Assembly (NCBI GenBank): GCA_030141605.1
Contig: JAQGDQ010000709.1
Coordinates: 7,501-71,500, forward strand
From: Tubiluchus corallicola
Taxonomy: Eukaryota; Priapulida; Priapulimorpha; Priapulimorphida; Tubiluchidae
DNA length: 64,000 nt
Direction: 5' to 3'
A program made the position numbers and the translations under genes. The notes under the pieces are model-generated. The model worked only from the letters and a program-made list of their open reading frames with translations, did no database searches and was not told where the DNA came from. Positions 24,123 to 37,256 of this stretch are shown here, one piece after another. Each line of letters begins with the position of its first letter. The first letter of the stretch is position 1.

Positions 24123-25713
24123 AGGGCTGGGTGAGAGGAGAAAGAGAGAAAGACAGAAAAGAAACAGAGTGAGAAAGAGAGAAAACAATAAGGGAAAGAA
24201 AAAAGAAAGAGAAGGGTTGGGGAGAGAGAGAGTGTACATGTAACTATAAGAAAAACGAGCATTGCAAAACCGATCAACAACAGCTCTTTTGAAAAAACAA
24301 TTACTGAATACCGAGCGAATGGTTTCAAAAATGTACTGTAAACGAATACTTGTATTATAAAGCTGACAAAGCTTTTGGCCACTAGTTAGCTCTCCTTTAA
24401 TATGTTCCGCGTCTCTAAGTTCAACAGTACTTTTAGTAGATGACGCCACAGGTTCTGTTAACAGATGCATTCTAAACAATTTAGCAGACGCATTTTCAAG
24501 TGTTTTAAACTGTGCGCAATTTGGGAAGCAGCGCAACGTCACAAACCAAGAAGCTTGAAGGACAAGAGGAGACGTCAAATTCGCAACAAATTTAGTATCA
24601 ACAAGACAACATCATTCGACAGAGCTCGTTAATTCCACACCAGCAGAACTGTGAAAATTTAACAAACTGCTTCTGTGAAACACATCCGCCGCCTCCTCAA
24701 AGACGCCTCCTGCCGGATACCATCTCGCTAACGAGTCGCTGTGTGGCACCGGCCGATGGCACCTGTTTTCAACACCACACCGCCGAGCCCGATTCAGATT
24801 TTAACAGTTGGCGTAAAAAAGTCGAATAGCAGCCATCTGCGATTGAGCAAGAGAGAGTAATGGTTGTAGTCATTTTTCATCCCCATACATGCTTCACGTC
24901 ACGCTAGCAGTGAGAGAGCAAGCCAGACCAAATGCGAAGACCATAAATCAACCACCAAACCAGACCCACCAACGTCAGCCGTCAAGTTAGTAGTCAATAA
25001 ACTCGCTCATTTTTCATTCTCCACGTCTAATCAATTTCATTGAAGGTTGTTTTATGGCCGGGCCAGATTCACTGCTCGCTCAGTACCGCTCGTTTTTCAT
25101 TTTGTCAAAAGTTAGACCCCCGTAATGGGCTCCTAATCATGTTTCCCATATGTCAGTTCTTTGTTGACTTTGGCAGAAACACGGAGGTTTCAGCTTTAAA
25201 AGCTATTCAGACGGGGGAAACAAAACTGTTACTGCTGACTAACAGACGATGGTTATGGTCCTTATTTTCTATAATACATTGAAGACAAACAGCAAATGCA
25301 TCCTGACTTTATTGACTGTCTACTGACGATGATGACGACGCGCAGCTAGAAGATGCTGCGAGGAGGCTGAGGACCTCTTAGTGCTAAAGAGATTTAATAT
25401 TCCGTCGGAGTAATGCCTGGAGACAATAATATGCAAATGGCCGCATTTAAAAGCAGTCGCCGGATTATTATTTTTCTGAATTTATCAGGAAAACGGCTTG
25501 CTTGGCGGATAATTTATCAATTTCCAAAAACTGGTTAAACTGTAAAAAATCAACGAACAATGTACACTGAACCCTGGAACAGTTTATACAGTTTATACAA
25601 AAAAAATTTTGAGAAAGACTCTACAGGAACTTATTATGTATGAAGAGATAACTGTTACATGTTTTTTTTCAACGTATGCCTATGGTATCACGCACACACA
25701 CATATATATATAT

Positions 25714-25735
25714 ACAGGGTGTCCACAAATTTTAC
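25714..25735 (+). mobile_element. mariner-like terminus (TACAGGGTGTCC)
   Basis: After a (TA)n tract comes TACAGGGTGTCCACAAATTT, a sequence typical of the ends of many mariner-related elements. I did not find the matching inverted end nearby, so only this terminus is called. A similar single end is at 58791. Confidence 0.35.
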
Positions 25736-26498
25736 CACTTCAAGAATTTATAAAGCATAACTCAATGAATGATGTAGCAATTTACCAAATGTCTTATATA
25801 AGCTTCATTGTTTCATTCATATCACTTTTACTTGAGGACAATTAATTCAGAAAATTCCCATGAAAATGCCAATTCCTAAAATCTTACACAACCTGTCTTT
25901 CACAATAGTATATACTATAAATATTATATGCAATTATACGTAATATAAAGTTATACATATTATAACTTTGTATGGAAGGTTTTTTCTAAAGTATACCTTA
26001 AAATTCCCCAATCCTCCCCCTTAAGTATTCTGACTACTGTGACACCATGAGTTTTGCACAGAATCGAGGACCATTTGCAGACACAGTGTAGACTTCTTCT
26101 TTCGTGAAACAACCAATTTTAAGAAAAATGAACTACCTGCAGTTTAATTCAACCGGAATAGCGACATTCTTAAATACGAACAGCTGCTGATTCAACCGTA
26201 ATACTGTGTAGCAATTCGTCTTCAATTATTCGCCAAGAGCCGCACTTTCACTAAATTAATAACCCCTCTTCATCATACGCATATAATACGTCCACGGGCT
26301 CCCCTTCGTTAATTAATCAGACGATTAATTACCCGGGCATTTATACCACACATCGTTATCTGCGTGTGGAACACAGATTTGTAAACTACGGCTGACGTTT
26401 ACGAGTTCCGGCGAGCGCGACCACGCGGCGTTTCGCCTCTGGCGTAAGCACGGCGCACCCAGTGAAATATGAGAGCTTTCGATTAAAGAAAATAATTA

Positions 26499-26886
26499 CC
26501 GTATTTTCCCATGTATAAGAGACCCCTTCAAATTTTTAGGCAAAAATTCTGGAAAAAAGTTTTTTGGTAATGAATAACTTTATTCATCATAGAAATCATT
26601 AAATTCCTCATCACTCTCATCAAAAATATCAACTGGAGTCAGACCTTCAGCAATTCCAGCCAGTTCATCATCAGAGGAGTCACTCTGCTCAAAAATGGCA
26701 TTGTCCTCTGTGCCGTCCATGGCATTGGAGATGCCACACTTCTTGAAAGATTTAATAATGACCTCTGGCTTTACACCATTCCATGCCTTGAGGACCCAGC
26801 TGTATACTCCCATGTATAAGAGACCCCCTATTTTTAAAGTGAAAATTCTGAGCAAAAAAGGGTCTCTTATACATGGGAAAATACAG
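26499..26886 (-). mobile_element. pogo/Tigger-type element, deletion derivative
   Basis: The terminal repeats CCGTATTTTCCCATGTATAA and TTATACATGGGAAAATACAG are inverted, and a TA flanks each side (26497-26498, 26887-26888), as expected for Tc1/mariner/pogo elements. A further inverted copy of CATGTATAAGAGACCC lies inside at about 26811-26830, giving a nested hairpin at the right end. Between them is the remnant transposase listed separately. Confidence 0.85.
26580..26800 (-). pseudogene. pogo-type transposase C-terminal remnant
   Basis: The minus-strand frame ends at 26580 and encodes AWNGVKPEVIIKSFKKCGIS, then an acidic tail (SDSSDDEL, FDESDEEF). The W..V....I..SF..CGI pattern is the C-terminal part of pogo/Tigger DDE transposases. 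The DNA-binding and catalytic parts are gone: the frame runs straight into terminal-repeat sequence. It cannot be functional. The apparent N-terminal residues are translated terminal repeat. Confidence 0.8.
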
Positions 26887-27324
26887 TAGTCGTCTATTCA
26901 CCATTTTTAATAACGACATGTGTTTTCTATTGTAAAGTTGCCCTTTTATTCGCTATTTTAATTAAATTCGTAGGATTTTATATAAAAATATTTCTGTGTG
27001 TATTTCTAATCATTCCATAGACACACACTTCATTAAAGTACACAATTTAACAACAACAACAACAAAACTAATTACTTTCACGTTTACAAAACAGAGCTAT
27101 TAGATTATAGCTACACAATCGCGAAACGATGTGTATGGTTTACGTATACGCAAAACATAAATTATATAAACATAATTTTAATATAAATAATAAAGAAATT
27201 CGGACCCATGTTTTAGTTAATGGCTAAGAGTCGTCCGAATCCACAGCCCAAAATGTACATACGTCATAAAGCAAAGATCACAAAACAATTTCTCTTTTGC
27301 TAACGTTTCAACGAACTTTGGAAT

Positions 27325-27500
27325 CCAGGTAAGAAAGTTGCAGGTAAATACTAAAAAGTCACAGGGAAAATTAATAATCCTAATCGTAATCCAACCAAAA
27401 TTAATTGTGACGTTTCTCCTGGCACTTTTTTCAACGCCAAAATTGCGACTTTTTTCTCTGAATGTTTTCCTACGGCTTTATTACCGGTCACCGAAGTTTG
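27325..27500. mobile_element. foldback/MITE-like element, copy
   Basis: It begins GAATCCAGGTAAGAAAG, the best-preserved left terminus of the family, and continues with AAAAAGTCACAGGG, CCTAATCGTAATCC and GCGACTTTTTTC, ending near TTATTACCGGTCACC. Here the core is in the opposite sense (CCTAAT) to most copies. Confidence 0.6.
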
Positions 27501-29259
27501 ACCTCACATCGAACTTTTTATCCCAGAAAAAAATTATGCGTTTTAATGAGTCTGAAATAATTTAACAGTGTAAAACATATCATAGGCGACACCTTTGCAT
27601 GACTTACGGTTGCATATCTAGGTCCAGCGCTTTTACTGCGCGCGTATTTGAAACTACGTCAAAATTCTGAAATGGCTACATTTAGCAGGAATGCTTTCTT
27701 GGTCGGGCAATTAAAATTACTGTATAAGAAAAGCAGACATGTTATAATTAATGATGTTTCTATGAAGTAGCAAGTGCTGCCGTATTGATCGGTTACGGGC
27801 AATCACTCATCAACATTCTAAAACAACGGACAGGCTACAACCATGCGTTCAATTCCCACCACGCGGGCGCACCTACGCACGCTATAGCCCTGTCCATAGA
27901 TTTACTGCCCTGACACTAAAACGCAGCGCCATTTTATATCGCTTTTTACGGCCAGGCGTATAAACTGATTTTCAATTCCCAGGTCATAAAAAAGCAATAA
28001 TATGGCGTTGCGTGGCGATGGTTTTTGCCACGAAGAAATAGCTACATAGGTTTCCGAATGTAATGGCTCGTATTTAACCCTTTCTTTACTTTCGTGAAAT
28101 ACTATAATGCTGAAACAATTAATAACCCATTAATCTATCCAATCATATCATTGGAATGATGGACAATAACTACAACACGATAATTACAGAATAATGACGA
28201 TATTTTAGTTAGTGCTTACATGGTTTCAGTATTGCTATTTAGTATAAGATTGTGAACATTAAAGGCGTGTACACATACTCCATTCCAAGTAACGAAGCGT
28301 TTATAGTTATATTCTACCAGCTGCATCAATAACAAAAACAGAATGTTCATTGACATTACCCAAAATTATGTACATATTTACAAAAAGAAAGTTCTGTATC
28401 CTTTGTGAAATTACTATGTATTATTCTATTCTATTCTACTAAATACTAATTAAAGTAAGCAAAGTACAAAAAGTTCAGTAACTACGCTCAGTAAAGCAAG
28501 TTGTGGAACTCCAAATGGTAAAATTTAAATGAATACATGAGGACAATCTCAAGCTAGTCAATAAAACTAGTTCACAAGTTATAACTGCTATCAAGACTTT
28601 AGTTGTACTCTTGTCTGAACTCACGCCTGACAGCATGAATTGTCAACACTCAATGAGATCGATAAACGATAATCAATCAGGCCAGTCTGATCGTCAATTG
28701 ATTATAAAATGCAAGGCAGAGCGAAGAATGATTACCTTTGCTACCAGAAAACAAACAAAAGTACAGCCGGTAACAGCGTTAAACGTGTGTACAGAAAACG
28801 GTTTTATCAGCTCAATGTATACTGTAGAACACGATTCTGACAGCAATCTTGACACGTACTGTAGAACATGATTTCTGACAGCAATCTTGACATGTTTGAC
28901 TTGAGATACGTTGTGTAAAAACTAGCGTGGATGCGATGGCGCATTTTCGCCCAAAATGACGTCTCGTAATCTTTTAATAAACATTAAACATGGAACGTGT
29001 CAATCATTGCTGCCTGGCTTAAGTCTGGCGTATAATGTCAGCCAATTGCAACAACAGACAATCTCGTTTTCTGAACTGTGAAGGCTCGAACGACATGATA
29101 AAACTGTTAATGGAATAGTTATAATCTTTATTTCAATATTATTATTATTATTATTAATGAAAACAACCAAAAGGTCATTAGATTCAACCTAAGTTCAGTT
29201 CCACCTGTTTCATTATTTCTTTTTATTCGAACAAGTGTTTTTAATATCAACAAATAGGT

Positions 29260-29385
29260 GATCGGTCATAAAGTTACAAAAAAACAGTCACGGAAAAGTC
29301 ACAGTTTAGCTAGGGTTGGGGTTAGGATTATTTCTTTTTTTCTGTGACTTTTTACCCGCCACTTTTTTACCTAGATTCAAAAAAG
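29260..29385. mobile_element. foldback/MITE-like element, copy
   Basis: CATAAAGTTACAAAAAAACA, AAAAGTCACAG, core GGGTTGGGGTTAGG, then CTGTGACTTTTTACC and TTTTTTACCTAGATTC. Both arms and the core are present. Confidence 0.65.
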
Positions 29386-30235
29386 ACTGGTTCATTACGT
29401 AACGCAGTGATCTATATCTTTGGTACTTGGACAAATACGAAAGTTGTAGTAGTTAGATTCACGAATGCGAATTAAGCTAGGGGAACTTCTGGACCAGCAA
29501 TAGTATTTCTGCTTTCAAATGCAGGCAAGCATTACTTGCCAACTATTCTTTTACACCTCGGGCGTATTTATTTCTACAAATCGGAAACGAGGCCATTAAT
29601 TTCGCTGTGTTTTGTCAAAGGCAAAAACAGCTAGACGATCTCAATAATTCACTTTACAATTTATACGTTCTACACAATACACGTAGACCAAGTTGCCTTT
29701 GATGTCACATGCCTGCAGAGACAGGCAAATAAATGTTATCGTAAGGTCCAACGCCGGACATGATTGCCTAATGGACCGCTGGACATCCGAATCCACAAAG
29801 TCTGTACTGGACACAGAGGACACCCGCAGCTCAGCATGTCCTAAACAAATAATCAAAAGTGGGACCGCGTATTTACCTCCTTGACAAAAGCTGTTTAGTA
29901 ACTAGGGAAGCCATTAATGACCACATTGCGGGAGCAGTTTCATCTCTTTCAGAAGAGGCACGTGGCCCGAAGAGTGTGATGACCATGTGCTGACCAGCTA
30001 AGACGTCAAAGCTACGAACAGAAATGGAGGATTGGGATCTGAGTTGACATCAATTACAAAAAGTCATAGAGCTGTGGCAATAAACGACAGTCATACTGTT
30101 CGCCGAATTCACGAATGTCGAACAGGTCATTTGGAGTGAGAGATTTTCAACAACTTTTCTTACAAATTCTTGTTCTTAACATCAATAACACTAACAGAAG
30201 TAATTTTCTAAACGCATTAGACTATATGAAAAACA

Positions 30236-30322
30236 TGTCACAGGAAAAAATAAATAACCCTAATTCTAGCCAAAACTATAGTAGTTATCTTTTCCGTGAC
30301 TTTTTCTTGTGACTTTGTAATT
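30236..30322. mobile_element. foldback/MITE-like element, short copy
   Basis: GTCACAGGAAAAAA, then AACCCTAATTCTAGCC, then TTTTCCGTGACTTTTTC and TTGTGACTTTGTAA. The arms are shortened and the core is in CCCTAA sense. Confidence 0.6.
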
Positions 30323-30828
30323 TTTCGATTTCAAAATTTACACAAAGTTACTCAAAAGTTATTGTTATTAAGCCAGCTAGTCAAGCACTTGAATGAAACT
30401 ACCAACATTCAACAGTTTCAACTTCATTATTCTTGCTATTCTACATGTTAAGGATCTTCTAATTCAAACACGTGTACTGGAAAGACGTTTCAAAGGGAAC
30501 AGTCAAATCAAACATGTACAAGGACATACTGACTGGACAACAATGTCCTCTTCATCATGCCCAGAGACACTCGGACAGGCTAACTCTAGGGGCTAGTAGA
30601 AGGCATGTGTTGACGTTGCACCCCGCCAGGGCATATTCCCATTCTATAAACGAGCACTAATGAGACGTACTCTGGATGGTTATTGCAGCTGCTGGACTAA
30701 CGACAAGCGGCAATTACCACGCAACAATTAAAAACTGGTTCAAAGAACAATGGGGAGACGTGATTATGACGCAAGCGCGGGAGGGAGACTCTCGTGATCG
30801 TATCTGCACAATGCATTGTCTGCAACTT

Positions 30829-30870
30829 GTATACAAGGTGTCCAGAAAATCTTTGTACAGGGTGCTACAG
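30829..30870 (+). mobile_element. mariner-like terminal fragments
   Basis: TATACAAGGTGTCCAGAAAA is followed by GTACAGGGTGCTACAG. Both resemble the TACARGGTGTCC ends of mariner-related elements. No transposase and no paired end found. Confidence 0.25.
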
Positions 30871-30989
30871 CATGCAGAGTCTGTAGACATGGATGTGGCA
30901 AGTCTAGCTCTTCCTATAAGAACATCAGCCAAAAGCGAAGTAATTAGGTGAGAAATGGAAAAAATTTGGACCGCTTATGGATTCGCTTC

Positions 30990-31142
30990 GGTGACCGGTA
31001 GTAAAGTCACAGAAAAACTCACAATTATGGCTAGGAAAAAAGTCACAGTTAATTTTGGCTAAGATTAGGGTTAGCGTTATTTCTTTTGTGACTTTTTTGT
31101 CTGTGACTTTCTTACCTGCGACTTTCTTACCTGGATTCGATG
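30990..31142. mobile_element. foldback/MITE-like element, best full copy
   Basis: Left arm: AGTAAAGTCACAGAAAAAC, ACTCACAATTATGGCTAGG, AAAAAAGTCACAG. Core: TTAGGGTTAGCG. Right arm: TTTTGTGACTTTTTTG, CTGTGACTTTCTTACCTG and CTTACCTGGATTC. Each arm holds two or three direct GTCACAG repeats, so the element can fold in several registers. Confidence 0.72.
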
Positions 31143-31649
31143 CGTAAACCGTTACGGCAGTTGGAAAATTTGGAGATACTTTATTTTAGTGAAGAAAAGA
31201 ACCTGTCAGGTTACAAGCTACTAAAAAGTATACAATGAGGCCTTGCTAGAAAGATCTGTAGGACGAAACTGAAGATCACACTCTGTACAGATATGTCTAC
31301 AATATGTAACCCTAAATTTTCTAACATCTGATTTAAAACATTCGCGCTGCACTGCAAATCATGCATTTTTCATATTAATAACACTGCAGCCCCAAGAAAA
31401 TTATACCTACAGGAACATTAATCCCTCGTTTACAGAATGTTAATTAGCGTTAATGGCTAATTTGCATGTTATTGAGGCGCCTCTCGACGCATGCGCAGTA
31501 GGAAAACTTGAATTGCAAGTGGCTTTTTCAATGACTGTCCCTAGGCTAGTTACTCAATGTGAACGTTTAATATATCGAAAAACTTTAGTTAGGCCTACAT
31601 CAGACGAGTTTACACGTGCCAGTTTGGGTGTTCTTCTGCTCATAGAAGC

Positions 31650-31740
31650 CACTAAAAATGGCATAGGTAAAAATGACATAGGCAATAATTACACGATGAA
31701 TATATGGCATAGGTAAATATAACACAGGAGAAAAGGACAA
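31650..31740. mobile_element. foldback-related fragment (GGCATAGG subtype)
   Basis: Repeated GGCATAGGTAAAAATGACAT-like units (AATGGCATAGG, ATGACATAGG, ATGGCATAGGTAAA, AACACAGGAGAAAA) follow the direct-repeat plus A-run layout of the family with different core bases. Relation inferred. Confidence 0.3.
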
Positions 31741-34331
31741 TAATGAAAAATAGAAAAAAAATGTCACACTTAACAAAGTATGAGGTTCTAAAACCTATGA
31801 GATTTTTTAGCTTCTTTTTGAAAAATTCAAATTTTGTTAAATTTTGTTTCAAAATGTGTGCTTATTTGCCGTGCACCACCTCCAAATATAGATTAAATAA
31901 TTGACGCAACAAAGCCTTCATAAACCCAATGTTCAATAAACAGCAATTTAACCGCGACAAAATTAATGATGACATTAGTCTGTCAAGGAACGTATCCCAT
32001 AATTCGCAAAGAAAAAAAATGAGTAATATATATTTTGCTGCAAAGAATATTAATCTACGAACAAACAAACAACTGCATTTACAATGAAACAAATTCCAAG
32101 CTGCAATCGAACAAATCAGCGGTTGACTAATGACGTACTTCCGCCAGTCCTTCTGTATTCCTGGTTTCATCGACTCCAAATGAATTCTGCTATCAATCAT
32201 CCGCGATTACAGCGAAAATCTGGAGCAAATCACGAGGTTTGTATGACCTACAATCATGGCCGTTCAAGTTACTATTATAGAGCTGTTAAAACCAATCGCC
32301 ATTTCTCGCGATTGAATCTGTGCGTTTGTTTTACCAGCTTGTTTATCGTCTGTTATAAACGAGAATTGGATAGGGGTCACGGGCAACAGAAGGCAAAGGG
32401 TGCGAGAACACAGCGCTTAGTACTGAAGCTTGAATCTTTCAGTAAAACACAAAGTAGTTTTGTACATAGTTTTCCTAAGTTAGTAATGTACGTAGGCCTA
32501 GTTGACATCCGACTATGTGGAAGTCAGTCAAACTTGATTAAGTTCCAACTGAAATGACGCACCGTTCCTAGGCGCATTCAGCGCGACGTCTTTTTAACAA
32601 AGTGGGAAATTTGTCTTTAATTGAGCAACATCAATCCACAGTTGACAACGAGCTAGCTGGTATTACAGACATTACAGAGCGAGAGAATAATACAAGCTGT
32701 CGCCTAAGTAAATTACGGAAAATGTATGGTTTTAGCGTTGCTAGTTGACATCTGCATCAGTCATCAAATCCAACCTCTTTAGAATAGATTCCACGTTTGA
32801 GATAGGGTACTACGGAAGTTGCAAAGCGCCTGCAGTTCATTATATTATATGTTTGATCAGTATAACATGGAAAAAGGATGAAAACTGTAATAAAAAGTCC
32901 CCCCCCCCCAAAAAAAATAAAATTAAAAATTTCAGCAAGCCTCTAAGCTTCAACGTCTTAGGAACAACGAAAAAAAAACGAAAAATTCATTTTTTCGTTT
33001 TTGACTTGCTATTGTTATTTAACATAAGTATCGATAAGTTTTTATAAATGGTTGTGGAAATGGAATTAAACATCAAAACTATTTTTAACAGGAAGCAAAA
33101 TCAGTTGCTTTGAAATGATGATATACGGCCATGACAAATATAACTTATGAAAGATCTACAAACGATCGAAAGACGTAACATAACTAGAAAAATAAACTGC
33201 CGATACGGATAATAAACGACAGCAATTAAATAACTTATGAGAGAAGACTAGTCTTGAACCAAATAGAAATTTTTCGACAACCCAATTTTCTCCGATTCTC
33301 GCAAAGTGTTTGTTATTCTTGTCGCAGACTGTACTACCCGTGACTCAGACAGTGTTAAGACAAATACATACAGCAAAGAGAGACAAGACAAAGGCAGAGT
33401 TAAAGAAATGACGACGACTAGGTAGCCTACACTATCCAAGTGCGCGCCCTATTCAACGCGGCGATCATCCGCTCATCTGACCAGTTTGGAGTTTGTTTTT
33501 GACCGGGTTACAGAGAGGACACTCAAGATAGAACCCTTAAAATGTGTTTATTGTACACAACGCGCAGCTGCGGCGTTAATTTGCAAAGTATTCTGGCTAA
33601 AGAGTTCTTGGGATGTAGGCTAGATTCTGTGAAAAATATGTGAAACTTATATTGAACGGCAATAAAAGCTGGTTTTTATAGACAGTTGCAATGTACGAAG
33701 AGAACGAACTATTTTATAAAGCCACTCGACATCGTCAATCATAAATTCATAAACCAAAAGATGTTTGTCAGCGTCAAGTAATTATATGACTCGAACGTGA
33801 TACCAAAGTCAAAATTTGAACAGAGATTATGAAATGTACGAATGGAAAAACGATCATCGATTTGCTAAGATTTGTTACATGAGATTTTTACATAGATATT
33901 GTTGTTATATATGTTATATATACATTGAACATACAAGTATAACGTATAATGATATAGCTTAAAAGTGACGAATTATTCTAAGGAGTCCATAGACATTTTA
34001 ATAACGTTCTTAGGTAGAAAACATACCTTTACAGTAATCATGAAGAGTTTTAGAGTGACTAACTAACTGAAGTTTTTATTAATAGCTCACAATGTTTTTG
34101 GCGGGATTATCATTATAATAACCAATTTCACGCAGAAAAAATGAGAATTTTTGTTGCTATAGTAATCGAACATTTGTAACAACTTCAAAGTTTTTATTTA
34201 TTTATTTTGCAATTACAACTAACTAATTTTAGTGAACAGCTATTACGACGCCAATTGGATTCCAAGCACTCGAGTTCAAATACCAAGACCGAACATTTTT
34301 CATCACTTTTTTGTTTTCCCTCGATTTTGTT

Positions 34332-34410
34332 AAATGGTAAGCTAATCGTAAGTCAAATGGTAAGCTAATCGTAAGTCAAATCGCAAGCTAATTGTAAGTC
34401 AAATCGTAGG
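34332..34410 (+). repeat. 23-bp tandem repeat
   Basis: A 23-bp unit containing GGTAAGCTAATCGTAAGTC is present about 3.3 times (starts 34332, 34355, 34378), with the last copy diverged. Confidence 0.9.
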
Positions 34411-35169
34411 TTAAAGTGTCAAGCGTCGCAATTAAATACGTATTTCAAATGAAGAGGTCACCATCTTCACCGAGTAAGTTATACTACAAACCGTGAAGGT
34501 TAAGCAGCATATGCCTTCAACTAGGACGCCTTGCAGGCGTAAAATTTATGCGAAAGAGGTGAGTACATTCACAGGGCATAAATTCAGCAGGCGCGTGTTT
34601 AAAATTCAACCCATCCGACGACTATAAATCATCCAATAAATGCCTGTGAGACTGAGAACACAGATCTACCATACTAGGAATTCACGAAGGCAAAAAATCA
34701 GCGAATTGTACCCATAAATTATGAGCTATTCATAGTGAAACGTATCGCAGGAAAGGTTATGTTACCAGGTCGTGAGGGCAGCGTAAAAATAACACCAATA
34801 ATTTATTATGCGTGATCATAATAACATTGTAATAACTTATATGCGTCATCCCCTGAATTTGCTATGACAATTCATGCTGATTAATGATCCCAAATGAGGG
34901 GTCATAGGAAGTTGTAGAGAGAAAATCTTCTGGTTGTTTTTACATATGCAATGAGAATTTAATATTGCTATGACTTAAATAATGTTGTAATGGGGGCAGC
35001 AGTAAAATAAATGGGAGGAGTTTAACCATGCAATTTAAATACCCTAACCGTAATTCGCTTCAGGAAATAAATTCTAGTATGTGGGGAAATTGCAAAATTG
35101 AGCCCAGAAAATAATTTTAAGATAAATAATATCTTATTTACAGATATATATATATATATATATATATAA

Positions 35170-35680
35170 ACTTCAGTAAAGTTTAAGGAATTCCTGTACA
35201 GACTTGGTATAACTAATGATCCTTTGTGCGGCTGCTTAGAGGAAGTTCAAACTCCAGAACATTTGCTGTATAAATCGCCTAACGTAAAGGAGAATAAACA
35301 CGAAGTAAATGTTGCTCAACGGTTTTGTAAATTTTGTAAATAATGAATTTATTCTGTGTAGCCTTGGTAAATAATATTAGCATTAATGACTATAATGTAA
35401 TTTAACACGAAAACATTACCTAACTTCTGATTTTCTTATATTTTGTGTAGTCAAAGCAGTTAAAATGTAATATAGGATATAAATTTATTCAACGAGCTAC
35501 TTAGAACTTCTGCTAGCTCTATACATTTCGTTGTAAATATATTCATAGTTTCATATATTAATACATATTGCATAAGGTTTAAGGTGTGTAAATCACTTCT
35601 GTCTGCAAATAGAGCCTCATTGTGCTATTTCTATAATACATAATAAAGATTTATCATAATCATCATCATCATTATCGTCA
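35170..35680 (+). mobile_element. non-LTR retrotransposon 3' end with (CAT)n tail
   Basis: From 35182 the frame reads FKEFLYRLGITNDPLCGC and then EEVQTPEHLLYKSP, ending at a stop at about 35341. The C-x-C...TPEHLL...P pattern is typical of the region after the reverse transcriptase in Jockey/CR1-like LINEs. A 3' sequence follows to AATAAAGATTTATCATAATC and a short (CAT)n tail. The 5' part is missing and a (TA)n array sits at the break. The last conserved Cys appears as Ser. Confidence 0.7.
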
Positions 35681-36324
35681 TCGACTTGTCTTGTTGCAAA
35701 AATTTTCACGAAATAAGATTGAGATTAGTCAGATCTCACTTGAATTGAAATCATGAAGGCATACAAGTCCCTAGTTCTTATACACCAAACAACTTAACAA
35801 CAAAGTGCAATGGTAAAACCGAACGTATGAAGAATTTCTTAATTAGCTAAGCGTTTTAGCCCCTAATGAAGCAGGGAACGTCTGAAAATACCCAGCCTCT
35901 GTGTGAAAACGTACTACTTACTCAAGGCTAAGACGTTAATGGGTTTTGCTGTTGTGTACGAGGCAGATTTGCGGCTACTCTAAGGTAAAAATAAACCACA
36001 TTCTTAAAAGAAACTGACTCACTTTACACTGAAAACTGTATTAGCCGTTCAGCACTAAGGAATCTATTACTAAATAGAAAGCGATAGCTACACAGAACAT
36101 CGCTAATTGAGTAGTGATTGTAATGCATTGCTTGACAGTAGCAAATATTAGGTTTATTACACACTAGAGCAGTACAATTTGGTAGTTATTTAGCCACGCT
36201 TTTTATTTATTTAACTACCGCCATGACTCTTGAAGTGAAATTATTTCAATATTGAATTGAATTTTTATGATAAAATAAAGTCCTCGCCCTATAAACTACG
36301 AAACTATTGAGCATTTTCATAAAA

Positions 36325-36490
36325 AAATCCCACTTTTAAAGCAATTTTTGAGTCTTTTGTACAATAAAGGACACCAACTTTTAAATCAATTTGTTGAGTC
36401 TTTTTTTTACAAAAAAGGGACTCCCACTTTTAAATCTATTTGTTGAGTATTTTTTACGATAAAGAACTCCCACTTTTAAATCAATTTATT
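36325..36490 (+). repeat. 45-49-bp tandem repeat
   Basis: CTCCCACTTTTAAATC-type blocks recur at about 36327, 36372, 36421 and 36467, separated by TTGTTGAGT and T-rich sequence with ACAATAAAG/ACGATAAAG. Degenerate, about 3.3 units. Confidence 0.8.
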
Positions 36491-36730
36491 TAAACAGCCG
36501 TTCATAATAAGTTTCATTGCATTTTTATTATCTCGGTTTCAAAATCCCTGTCAAATACCTCTGCGCTTCAAAAAAATTGTATCGCAAAGCGATTAACAAT
36601 AACTCGAGCTGACAAATAAATTCTAATTCTAATTTTGAAGCGATAAAACAGACAACTTTTTAGAGCTACACGACTGTACGGCGAGCTTGTTATCAGAAAA
36701 AGAAAATCCCGGGGGAAAGTCTAATGATTT

Positions 36731-36946
36731 ATGGCTATCGGTGACAAGCTGAAACTGTTGCAAAGATGTATTGATTACCAAAGATGCACTATGCCGGAGA
36801 AAAAATACCCTAACATCACCATTACTTCAGATAGGAAATTTTATGATCTTTGTAAAGTTAACGGCCTTAAACTGAAGATAAAAAAAATTGATTACAAACT
36901 TAGGCCGCAAACAACAGTAACAAATAAAGCTTGTTTCCCAAAATAA
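36731..36946 (+). other. unrecognised 71-codon open frame
   Basis: An ATG-started frame rich in Lys and Ile (for example LKLKIKKIDYKLRPQ) ends at a stop just before an AATAAAAATAAC stretch. I recognise no domain. A LINE fragment in the same orientation starts about 60 bp downstream, so it may be decayed retroelement coding sequence. Confidence 0.15.
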
Positions 36947-36989
36947 AAATAACTTTATTAATATAGGCCAGTTGTACTAATAAATGCAA

Positions 36990-37256
36990 AATATCGAGTT
37001 CAAAAAACGGATACATCATATACAGCTTGAATGAAGACACGGCGGAAATCCTATTGATGTTTGTAAAATACTGACTAGGAAAGAAAACATTTTGGTCGAA
37101 AAAATTTTCTTAATCAATAACCTAGTTGTTGATTCAAAAATTAGAGGATGCAGTTTAAAACTTTTCAAAGAGCGGACACGTCTCGACTTTCGTAAATATT
37201 CATTTACTATGAAAGAAGTGAACAAATGGAATGCACCAACTCTAGTAAGGCTTTAA
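36990..37256 (+). mobile_element. LINE reverse-transcriptase C-terminal fragment
   Basis: The frame 37143-37256 reads RGCSLKLFKERTRLDFRKYS, then FTMKEVNKWNAPTLV and a stop. The pattern R-G-S-K-L-F-K...RKY-F....V..WN.P..V matches the end of ORF2 in CR1/Jockey-like LINEs. It is isolated, without the upstream catalytic motifs, and lies in sense orientation to gene 2 and antisense to Frizzled, about 220 bp inside intron 1. Confidence 0.65.

Noticed and set aside
26580-26855. A functional acidic host protein
   Set aside because: The frame lies between transposon terminal repeats and matches the transposase C-terminus only.
30676-30951. 91-codon frame in intron 1
   Set aside because: It spans mariner-like terminal fragments and has no recognisable family.
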